A stretch of 5,095 nucleotides of DNA from contig LJUI01000172.1 in the NCBI GenBank assembly GCA_001303705.1, forward strand, positions 1 through 5,095. Reading direction: 5' to 3'. Origin of the DNA: a candidate division TA06 bacterium SM23_40. Its GTDB lineage: Bacteria; LJUI01; SM1-40. Each line of letters opens with the position of its first letter. Within the stretch, counting starts at the first letter, position 1. Positions 1 through 5,095 of the stretch are shown here, in pieces. Both the position numbers and the translations under genes were made by a program. Below the pieces are notes generated by a model. It was not told the DNA's origin. It was given only the letters and a program-made list of their open reading frames with translations, and made no database searches.

Positions 1-227
1 CACAACGCAGCGATCGGCACACATCTCTATCGGCAGATGAACGGGCACTTCAGATCGATCGAGCGCGGCCGGTGCAAAGAACGTTTACACAAGCCCTCCG
101 ACCGATAGCAACATCGTAGGCATAGCCTGTGTCAGGCGCCTTTACACACGGAACCGTACCGGCATCCCCACACGCGCCAGCCGATCGGTACCGCATATGA
201 GGGAGCACATGAGAGAACCCGGGCGCG
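1..227. other. Non-coding stretch downstream of tryptophanase
   Basis: I find no convincing gene in these 227 bp. An open frame on the minus strand (277-50) overlaps the tnaA 3' end, lacks a ribosome binding site and matches no family. The octamer TTTACACA occurs at 84-91 and 141-148 on the plus strand. A small perfect hairpin, GCCTG-TGT-CAGGC, lies at 125-137, inside a longer imperfect AGGC/GCCT stem (118-121 with 138-141) with only a TTT after it on the plus strand. A 7-bp inverted repeat (ACGCGCC with GGCGCGT) frames the first 60 bases after the tnaA stop, but the loop is long and no T-run follows. A terminator or promoter for a neighbour beyond the left edge may be here but cannot be shown. 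Confidence 0.5.
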
Positions 228-1619
228 TCAGATCGGCTCGAACCGTGCCGTGAAGTGCCGCAGAAACGGGGCTTCATAGGTCATCCGCAGCCCCCTGAGC
301 TCGTCCTTTCGCTTCACGATCTCGGCGAAGACCTGGACCACATAATCGAGGTGCGCCTGCGTGTATACACGCCGGGGAACTGCCAGCCTGACGAGCTCGA
401 GCAGCGGGTAGACCGTCTCACCTGTCTCAGGATCGACCTTCGTGAATGCGACCGTCCCCAGCTCTACGGCGCGGATACCCCCTTCGATGTACAGCGCTGT
501 GGTCAATGCCTGGCCGGGGAACTTCGACTGAGGGATGTGCGGGAGAAAGCGCTTGACATCGATGTACACAGCATGTCCCCCGATGGGCTGCAGTACGGGC
601 ACTCCCACACCAGCCAGCTTCTCGCCGAACATCCGTACCTGGGCAACCCGGTAGGCCAGGTGGCGTTCGTCCACGGCCTCCTCTAATCCGATCGCCATCG
701 CCTCGAGGTCGCGTCCGGCTAGGCCCCCGTAGGTGGGAAAGCCCTCGTACAGGATGAGAAGGTTCCTCATCGCCTCGGCGAGGTCATCGATGTTCGTGGC
801 GATGAACCCGCCGATGTTGACGAGCCCGTCCTTCTTGGTGCTGATCGTGCATCCGTCCGCATAGGAGAACATCTCCCGCACGATCTCCGGTATCGTGTGC
901 GTGCCGTATCCCGCCTCCCGCTCCTTGATGAAATAGGCATTCTCCGCGAACCGACAGGCATCGATGAACAGAGGGATGTTGTGCGGTCTGAGCAGTTCCT
1001 TGAGGGAGCGGATATTCTCCATGGAGACAGGCTGGCCCCCTCCGGCGTTGTTCGTCACGGTGAGCATGCAGATCGGTATGACTTCCGGACCGACCTCCTT
1101 GATGAACTCCTCGACCCTCTCGAGGTCGATGTTCCCCTTGAACGGATGATAGGTCTCGGGATCGGTCCCTTCAGGGATCATGAAATCTACGGCGGTCGCG
1201 CCTATGTGCTCGATGTTTGCCCGTGTCGTATCGAAGTGGGTGTTACTCGGAATCTGACTGTCAGAGTGGGCGATCGTGGCGAACAGGATGTGTTCGGCAG
1301 CCCTCCCCTGATGCGTGGGAAGAATATGTTTGAATCCGAAGAGCCGCTGGACTGTCTCAGTGAGTCGATAGAAGTTGCGGCTGCAGGCGTAGGCCTCGTC
1401 GCCCATCATGATCCCCGACCACTGGCGATCGCTCATTGCCGACGTTCCGCTATCAGTCAGCAGATCGACGAAGACCTTTTCCGCCGGAATCCCGAAGACG
1501 TTGTACCCCGCGGCCTCGAGAATCGCCTGCCGCTCCTCGCGAGTCGTGGCCGCAATGGGCTCCACCACTTTGATCTTGTAGGGTTCAGGCATCGGTGCCC
1601 CATTGTCGGTCACACTCAT
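228..1619 (-). CDS. tnaA: Tryptophanase (L-tryptophan indole-lyase), PLP-dependent
   Basis: The 463-residue product is a cytosolic beta-eliminating lyase splitting L-tryptophan into indole, pyruvate and ammonia; E. coli TnaA has 471 residues. Seen: Y77 in MGDEAY (TnaA Tyr74), Q104 and R106 in THQGR (phosphate/cofactor binding), N191 in TNNAGGG, D220 and R223 in IDACRF (pyridine N and O3' contacts), the PLP lysine K263 in STKKDG, and R416 in VPRRVYT, which binds the substrate carboxylate. Specificity positions favour tryptophanase over its close relative tyrosine phenol-lyase: D130 in HFDTTR (TnaA Asp137; Thr124 in the phenol-lyase), H455 in LRHFTA (TnaA His463; Phe448) and L387 where phenol-lyase has the essential Arg381. 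Elsewhere the text is phenol-lyase-like (AMSDRQW, KKDGLVNIGGF). It is the last gene of the run, overlapping the HD gene by ATGA. The first ATG is listed; GTG 1613 or ATG 1592 may be the true start (MPEPYKIKVVEP resembles the usual family N-terminus). Confidence 0.95.
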   Translation of the reverse strand: MSVTDNGAPMPEPYKIKVVEPIAATTREERQAILEAAGYNVFGIPAEKVFVDLLTDSGTSAMSDRQWSGIMMGDEAYACSRNFYRLTETVQRLFGFKHILPTHQGRAAEHILFATIAHSDSQIPSNTHFDTTRANIEHIGATAVDFMIPEGTDPETYHPFKGNIDLERVEEFIKEVGPEVIPICMLTVTNNAGGGQPVSMENIRSLKELLRPHNIPLFIDACRFAENAYFIKEREAGYGTHTIPEIVREMFSYADGCTISTKKDGLVNIGGFIATNIDDLAEAMRNLLILYEGFPTYGGLAGRDLEAMAIGLEEAVDERHLAYRVAQVRMFGEKLAGVGVPVLQPIGGHAVYIDVKRFLPHIPQSKFPGQALTTALYIEGGIRAVELGTVAFTKVDPETGETVYPLLELVRLAVPRRVYTQAHLDYVVQVFAEIVKRKDELRGLRMTYEAPFLRHFTARFEPI

Positions 1620-2152
1620 CCTCCCTTCAATGATTCGAAGACGATGAAATCGACACGATGGACGATGATCGCCTCCGGTGTCCGTTTCGATCTATCTCCT
1701 TCGTGCGCATGAACGGCGATCACATGGATCACCTCGGGCGGGAGATCGTGCTTGGTCGCCAGGCCCATCCCGCTGAACGGATGCCGCAGCAGCTCACCAT
1801 GCCGGCTCTTTCCGAATCCGGCTCCGCTCCGTTCGTACTCCAGCAACTTGCCCACGTCGTGCAGCAGGGCTCCCGCGACCAGAACCTCAGTATCCAGAGA
1901 GAGGTGATCGGCGAACAGATCGGCCATCACTCTCGCTGTGTCGAAGGAGATACGACAGACAGCTCTTGTATGCTCGACGATATTGACGGGACAGTCGGGA
2001 ATGAGCAGCGTAAAGGGGATCTCCGCGAGATCCCCGATCGACCACCCGCCCAGCTCGATAGCGTCCAGCCACACCGCCTCCACTTTCGACCTGAGGCCGG
2101 CATCCTCGATCAGATCGAGCTCAGGAAACAGGGTCGCAATCTCATTGGCCAT
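1616..2152 (-). CDS. HD-domain phosphohydrolase of unknown substrate
   Basis: The 178-residue soluble protein is a single HD domain. The metal-binding series is complete: H61 (VEHTRAV), H98-D99 (LLHDVGK), H124 (RHPFSG), H148/H150 (VHAHEG) and D168 (HRVDF). Five or more metal ligands fit HD phosphohydrolases that use one or two divalent metals to cleave phosphomonoesters, phosphodiesters or nucleotides. A roughly 55-residue N-terminal segment (LFPELDLIEDAGLR, then an acidic helical stretch) precedes the domain and resembles nothing I recognise. No GGDEF, sensor or membrane segment is present, so it is not a cyclic-di-GMP HD-GYP receptor. It starts 10 bp after the lyase gene with an overlapping ribosome binding site, and its TGA overlaps the tryptophanase ATG as ATGA. 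It therefore seems co-expressed with both. Housekeeping, substrate repair or a small-molecule phosphatase role are all possible; the substrate cannot be read from sequence. Confidence 0.86.
   Translation of the reverse strand: MANEIATLFPELDLIEDAGLRSKVEAVWLDAIELGGWSIGDLAEIPFTLLIPDCPVNIVEHTRAVCRISFDTARVMADLFADHLSLDTEVLVAGALLHDVGKLLEYERSGAGFGKSRHGELLRHPFSGMGLATKHDLPPEVIHVIAVHAHEGDRSKRTPEAIIVHRVDFIVFESLKGG
1620..1625 (-). promoter_or_regulatory. Ribosome binding site of tryptophanase, touching the first ATG (GGGAGG)
   Basis: Minus-strand GGGAGG directly abuts the ATG at 1619 with no spacer, which is poor for initiation there. The same site sits 6 nt before an in-frame GTG at 1613 (codon 3), an ideal distance. 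A second purine tract (GGGG, near 1598-1601) precedes an in-frame ATG at 1592 (codon 10) by 5 nt. The real start may therefore be 1613 or 1592. Confidence 0.6.
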
Positions 2153-2157
2153 CACTA

Positions 2158-2164
2158 CCCCCTC
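2158..2164 (-). promoter_or_regulatory. Ribosome binding site for the HD protein, overlapping the lyase stop codon
   Basis: Minus-strand GAGGGGG lies 5 nt before the ATG at 2152 and includes the last two bases of the lyase TGA. This fixes the HD start at 2152 rather than the in-frame ATG at 2341, which lies deep inside the lyase gene, and it suggests translational coupling of the two genes. Confidence 0.75.
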
Positions 2165-2933
2165 AGCCCTTCGGCCCGTCGTACTCGAAATCCCGCGGGT
2201 GGATGACACGCATCGGCTTCTCTCGCGTCTGTTCCTCCCGGATCTGGGCCACGAGCCCGGCCACGCGGGCAATGATGAAGAACGCATTCCCCAACTCAGC
2301 GGGAAATCCCATCTCACAGAGGACGGCGGCGATCGCCCCATCGACGTTTATCGGCAGCTTCTTCCCTGAGTGTTCCTCGAGCGCCGCCTCGATCGCCCGG
2401 GCCATCTCGATATAGTCACCGGAGACGCCCAGCTCGTCAGCGAGACTGAAGAGCTTCACCTTGCGGGGATCGACCGGATGGATCCGATGCCCGAATCCCG
2501 AGAGCCGCTTCTTCTGCGCCGCACTCTCTTCGACCAGCTCACGCGCCACCTCAGCGGACGAGCGACCTGACGCTCGTCGCCGCTCCACTGCGCCGGCCAG
2601 TAGCTTCATACAGGCCTCCACGGCGCCTCCGTGGAACCGCCCGATCGACAGGATGCCGCTCGCCAGGGCGGCCGTGAGCGGCACGCCGGTACTCGCCACG
2701 GTCCGTGCCGCGATCGTCGACGGAGGAGACGCTCCGTGATCGACCGATGAGACGAGGATCGCATCCATCAGCGCGCCGTGGGCCGGTGTCGGTTCTTCAC
2801 CCTTCAACAGGAGGTACACGACCTGTGCGAACGTCGCCTTGCCCATCAGATCTTGAATCGGGCGGCCTCGCACACTGACCTTCCCCGGGCCGATCTCGGT
2901 GATCGCTGTCTTCCACTTCGTGCCCTCTGCCAT
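2163..2933 (-). CDS. Citryl-CoA lyase-like protein (short citrate synthase superfamily)
   Basis: The 256-residue product belongs to the citrate synthase superfamily but is far shorter than true citrate synthases (about 370-430 residues). It matches stand-alone citryl-CoA lyases and the C-terminal lyase domain of ATP-citrate lyase. The catalytic triad is visible: H66 in VDHGASPPS, H149 in GFGHRIHP and D198 in NVDGAIA, equivalent to His274, His320 and Asp375 of citrate synthase and to the VDHG/ADHG, GHR and NVDG motifs of ATP-citrate lyase. HGG (101-103) and the C-terminal REEQTREKPMRVI, ending in EYDGP, are typical of bacterial proteins annotated as citryl-CoA lyase. The expected reaction is cleavage of citryl-CoA or a similar 3-hydroxy-3-carboxyacyl-CoA to acetyl-CoA and a 2-oxo acid. 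The ligase genes upstream would supply the CoA ester. ATG start with GAGAGG 4 nt upstream. The substrate is inferred; a condensing role is less likely but possible. Confidence 0.87.
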   Translation of the reverse strand: MAEGTKWKTAITEIGPGKVSVRGRPIQDLMGKATFAQVVYLLLKGEEPTPAHGALMDAILVSSVDHGASPPSTIAARTVASTGVPLTAALASGILSIGRFHGGAVEACMKLLAGAVERRRASGRSSAEVARELVEESAAQKKRLSGFGHRIHPVDPRKVKLFSLADELGVSGDYIEMARAIEAALEEHSGKKLPINVDGAIAAVLCEMGFPAELGNAFFIIARVAGLVAQIREEQTREKPMRVIHPRDFEYDGPKG

Positions 2934-3048
2934 CCTACCTCTCCCGTACGGTGACCATGCTCCTCTGTGCCATGACCATGTGTCTCGCTATCTCTCGTTC
3001 ACGCGGCGTCCGTAACATCCGTGTCGGGCCGCGGCGGACTTCTCCACC
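2934..3048. other. 115-bp gap between alpha subunit and lyase genes
   Basis: The gap contains a direct repeat TGACCATG at 2952-2959 and 2973-2980, offset by 21 bp (two helical turns), and CGCGGCG repeated at 3002-3008 and 3030-3036. A weak GTCCG/CGGAC stem (3008-3012 with 3035-3039, loop of 22) has no T-run, so it is not a convincing terminator. A 14-codon minus-strand ORF (ATG at 2979, TAG ending at 2935) stops one base before the lyase ATG. The gap could hold an internal promoter or operator, but no clear -35/-10 pair is visible. Confidence 0.35.
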
Positions 3049-3915
3049 CTAGCCCAGGGCGTCCCCGAGAAGCCGCGGTACGTCGAGAAAGGTCTTCGCC
3101 ATCTTTGCGCCCGCCGCCTCGAGTGCCTCGAGCTTGCTCTTCGCCGTCCCCATCTCCCCCTCGATGATCGCCCCGGCATGCCCCATCCGCTTGCCGCGCG
3201 GCGCAAACACCCCGCCCACCATCGCGATTACGGGCTTGGATACTTCGGGAATCGTGGGTGCCGCCATCTCCTCGTACACGCCGCCGATCTCGCCCACGAG
3301 GACAACCGCATCGGTATCGGGATCCTGATCGAAGAGTTCGAGCACCTCGCTGAAAGTCGTTCCAAGGATCGGATCGCCTCCCAGCCCCACGCAGGTCGAC
3401 GCCCCATACCCCGAGTAGGTCAGGGTATCGGCCACATAGTAGGTGATCGACCCCGACCTCGATACGGTGCCGATCCGCCCCGGGCTGAATGCGACCTCCG
3501 GGAGAATGCCGAGGAGCCCCTGCCCGGGAGAGATCACCCCGGGAGTGTTGCCGCCGAGAACCATCGCCCCGTGCGCCGCAGCCTCGTGACGAATGATGAG
3601 CATATCGTGAACCGGGATATGTTCGGGGACGATGATGACGAGCTTGATGCCCGCCCTGATCGCTTCGAGTGCACCATCGAGGACGAAGCGCGCCGGCAGA
3701 AAGAGCACGCTCGTATCGGCCCCGTGTTCGGCCACGCACTCCGCCACTGTATCGTACACCGGAACGCCGTGGACCTCGCTCCCTCCCTTGCCGGGAGACG
3801 TACCGGCCACGATCCGTGTGCCGTAGTCGAGCATCCGCTTCGTATGGAACGTGCCCGAACCGCCGGTGATGCCCTGTACGATCGCCTTCGTCTCTCTGGT
3901 CACCAGAATCGCCAC
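3049..3915 (-). CDS. sucD: Succinyl-CoA synthetase-family acid-CoA ligase, alpha subunit
   Basis: The 288-residue product matches the usual length of SucD (289 in E. coli). It is the CoA-binding and phosphohistidine subunit of the acid-CoA ligase formed with the upstream beta subunit. Seen in order: an N-terminal CoA-binding Rossmann domain (residues about 8-125) starting QGITGGSGTFH and including GTSPGKGG (38-45); GGNTPGVISPG (121-131); the ligase signature SRSGSITYY (152-160); GGDPILG; GEIGG with E209, the Glu that contacts the phosphohistidine in SucD; and GKRMGHAGAI, where H246 is the transiently phosphorylated histidine. All catalytic residues are present. Differences from E. coli SucD are GGNTPG for GPNCPG and SITYY for TLTYE, both in loops around CoA and substrate. 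The start is GTG. The family also contains malate-CoA ligase, citryl-CoA synthetase and the alpha-like part of ATP-citrate lyase, so the acid cannot be assigned with certainty. Confidence 0.94.
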   Translation of the reverse strand: MAILVTRETKAIVQGITGGSGTFHTKRMLDYGTRIVAGTSPGKGGSEVHGVPVYDTVAECVAEHGADTSVLFLPARFVLDGALEAIRAGIKLVIIVPEHIPVHDMLIIRHEAAAHGAMVLGGNTPGVISPGQGLLGILPEVAFSPGRIGTVSRSGSITYYVADTLTYSGYGASTCVGLGGDPILGTTFSEVLELFDQDPDTDAVVLVGEIGGVYEEMAAPTIPEVSKPVIAMVGGVFAPRGKRMGHAGAIIEGEMGTAKSKLEALEAAGAKMAKTFLDVPRLLGDALG

Positions 3916-4070
3916 TCGTCACATCCCTCCTCGCTCCACTGCTCGATACTCCATTCGATCCCCAACATACCCAGGCATCTTCACGACGCGTGCGGCACCC
4001 GCCTGCCCTTCCTTCCCGTCTCGCCTCTCACTATCGACCATCACACAAGGCTTCCTATCGTGGACACCAG
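3916..4070. other. 155-bp gap between beta and alpha subunit genes
   Basis: This stretch separates two subunit genes that usually abut or overlap in sucCD operons. On the minus strand it is purine-rich in the middle (GGGAAGGAAGGGCAGG, near 4000-4015). It holds a possible 40-codon minus-strand ORF (ATG at 4041, TGA ending at 3919) that stops just before the alpha GTG; the last codons of this ORF contain the alpha Shine-Dalgarno sequence. I recognise no family in it and it may be chance. I see no stem-loop followed by a T-run and no clear promoter. Confidence 0.4.
3925..3932 (-). promoter_or_regulatory. Ribosome binding site for the alpha subunit gene (GAGGAGGG)
   Basis: Minus-strand GAGGAGGG ends 9 nt before the GTG at 3915. 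An in-frame TGA two codons upstream of that GTG rules out any longer start, so the GTG is the first possible initiation codon. The ATG inside the following GATGTGA is immediately followed by a stop. The spacing is a little long for an ideal site. Confidence 0.7.
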
Positions 4071-5095
4071 CTACTCTCCCTTCGCCAGCGCCACGGCGCG
4101 CTCCACCACGTCTTCGATGGGAGTCTCGATCCCGTGTATCTCGACCCGCTCGAACAGATCGGGCCGCCGCTTCTTCGCCTCCTCGAAGATGACCATTCCC
4201 TCCCGCCACATGTTCCCGGTCATGCGCATCGCCATCGGCTTCGACAGCCCGTGCTTCTCGAGAAACATCACCACTCCCTTGGCGAAGTCATCGCAGCGCG
4301 AGATCCCCCCGAACCGGGCACCGAAGATCGCCTTGACCTGGGGATTCTCGTCCAGGAGCTCGAGCATCTTGGCGATCCGCTCAGGGGTTGGTCCGCCGCC
4401 CGAATCCATGAAGTTGGCGGGACGGCCGCCATAGTAGGTGACGAAGTCGTTCCCCATGATCCCGAACCCGGCCCCGCCGGGGAACATCCCGATATCCCCA
4501 TCGAGGTCCAGATAGGGAATGCCGTTCTCACACGCCTCCCGTTCCCGATCCGTGAGCTCCCCCTCCTCGTGGCGCTCGCCGATTCCCATCGCCGCCAGCT
4601 CGGGATGGCGGAAGAGCGCATCCTCGTCGACGCTCATCCTGGCATCGCCGCAGACAAACGATCCCTCGGCCGTCTCTATGAGTGGATTGACTTCCAGGAG
4701 CTTCGCATCGGTGGCGAGAAAGACCTCGTGGAGCCTGGCGAGGAGCGAGCCTACCTGCTGGACCGGCTTTCCCGCGAGCCCCATCTTCTTCGCCAGCTCG
4801 ACTCCTTGATGTGAGTACAGCGTCTCGCGCGGCATGAGAGAGAGACGGTGGATCTGGTCGGGATGGGCCCTTGCCGTCTCCTCGATCTCCACGCCTCCCT
4901 CGGCCGAGGCGATCGCCACGACACGGTAGGTGGTGCGGTCGATCGTCACCCCGAGATAATACTCCTTCGCGGTATCGAGGCGCTCCTCGACGAGGAGCCG
5001 CTCCACCAGATGGCCCTTGATGCGCCGCCCGAGGAGTTCAGTGGCAGCCTTCTCGGCATCGTCCGGCGAGGGCGCGAACCGGATCCCTCCCGCCT
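4071..5095 (-). CDS. sucC: Succinyl-CoA synthetase-family acid-CoA ligase, beta subunit (partial, N-terminus beyond window)
   Basis: This is the ATP-grasp (nucleotide-binding) subunit of an ADP-forming acid-CoA ligase, a cytosolic enzyme making an acyl-CoA from acid, CoA and ATP. The reading frame stays open to the window edge, giving 340 visible residues. The first visible ones (AGGIRF) align with the end of the GRGKAGG motif near residue 57 of E. coli SucC, so about 56 residues are missing; the internal GTG at 5006 is not the start. Seen: EVNPL (N136 of the visible part) and GDARM (D150), matching the Mg-binding Asn and Asp of SucC; GGAGFGIM; GGRPANFMDSGGG; FGGISRCD near the C-terminus; TAG stop. 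Loops near the active site differ from E. coli SucC: DSGGGP for DVGGGA, ARFGGISRCDD for NIFGGIVRCDL, RMTGN for RLEGN. It precedes its alpha partner. The gene symbol gives the family; I infer the acid may not be succinate, given the lyase gene downstream. Confidence 0.93.
   Translation of the reverse strand, partial: AGGIRFAPSPDDAEKAATELLGRRIKGHLVERLLVEERLDTAKEYYLGVTIDRTTYRVVAIASAEGGVEIEETARAHPDQIHRLSLMPRETLYSHQGVELAKKMGLAGKPVQQVGSLLARLHEVFLATDAKLLEVNPLIETAEGSFVCGDARMSVDEDALFRHPELAAMGIGERHEEGELTDREREACENGIPYLDLDGDIGMFPGGAGFGIMGNDFVTYYGGRPANFMDSGGGPTPERIAKMLELLDENPQVKAIFGARFGGISRCDDFAKGVVMFLEKHGLSKPMAMRMTGNMWREGMVIFEEAKKRRPDLFERVEIHGIETPIEDVVERAVALAKGE

Noticed and set aside
170-230. Rho-independent terminator after tnaA
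   Set aside because: The 7-bp ACGCGCC/GGCGCGT arms are separated by a long loop and no T-run follows.
50-277. 75-codon minus-strand ORF at the left end
   Set aside because: It overlaps the tnaA 3' end in another frame, has no ribosome binding site and no recognisable motif; its composition is not protein-like.
228-1619. Tyrosine phenol-lyase as the identity of the PLP lyase
   Set aside because: It lacks the Arg381 equivalent and has Asp and His at the positions that are Thr124 and Phe448 in phenol-lyase, which is the tryptophanase pattern.
2153-2341. N-terminal extension of the HD protein to an ATG at 2341
   Set aside because: The extra 63 residues are low-complexity Arg/Ser-rich text in the alternate frame of the lyase gene, and a strong ribosome binding site sits before the ATG at 2152.
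2163-2933. The short citrate-synthase-like gene as a truncated or frameshifted citrate synthase
   Set aside because: All three catalytic residues are present, the start has its own ribosome binding site, and 256 residues is the normal size of stand-alone citryl-CoA lyase-type proteins.
2999-3922. 307-codon minus-strand ORF overlapping the alpha subunit in another frame
   Set aside because: Its product is Arg/Gly-rich with no recognisable domain, while the overlapping frame encodes a full SucD with all motifs.
3178-4434. Long plus-strand ORFs (418 codons here; also 897-1712 and 3990-4814) antisense to the real genes
   Set aside because: They are antisense shadows of GC-rich coding sequence, cross gene boundaries and gaps, are His/Arg/Pro-rich and show no family motif or ribosome binding site.
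4071-5006. GTG at 5006 as the start of the beta subunit
   Set aside because: The frame continues upstream without a stop to the edge, and the upstream residues (AGGIRF, LLGRRIKGHLV) align with SucC residues before this point.

Overview
All five recognisable genes lie on the minus strand, so the window reads biologically from right to left. Base composition is GC-rich (judged by eye at a little under 60%). Starts are ATG or GTG, purine-rich Shine-Dalgarno sequences precede them, and genes are tightly spaced, all typical of a prokaryote. The sequence does not fix the phylum. No tRNA, rRNA, CRISPR array, insertion sequence or phage gene is visible.

Layout in transcription order: (1) the beta subunit of an ADP-forming acid-CoA ligase of the succinyl-CoA synthetase family, with about 56 N-terminal residues missing beyond the right edge (5095-4071); (2) a 155-bp gap; (3) the matching alpha subunit with the phosphohistidine motif (3915-3049); (4) a 115-bp gap; (5) a short 256-residue protein of the citrate synthase / citryl-CoA lyase superfamily with an intact His-His-Asp triad (2933-2163); (6) after 10 bp, an HD-domain phosphohydrolase of unknown substrate (2152-1616); (7) overlapping it by 4 bp, a PLP-dependent tryptophanase (1619-228); (8) 227 bp with no convincing gene at the left end.

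The main point of interest is the order beta - alpha - lyase. It matches the domain order of ATP-citrate lyase (AclB, then the alpha-like and citryl-CoA-lyase parts of AclA), and in principle also the two-enzyme citryl-CoA synthetase plus citryl-CoA lyase route. The simplest reading is a three-gene module that activates a citrate-like acid with ATP and CoA and then cleaves the CoA thioester to acetyl-CoA (or another acyl-CoA) and a 2-oxo acid. The true acid is not proven: citrate, a methylcitrate-like acid and citramalate are all possible. The last three genes look translationally coupled, tying tryptophan breakdown (indole + pyruvate + ammonia) and a phosphohydrolase to this module. That combination is unexplained.
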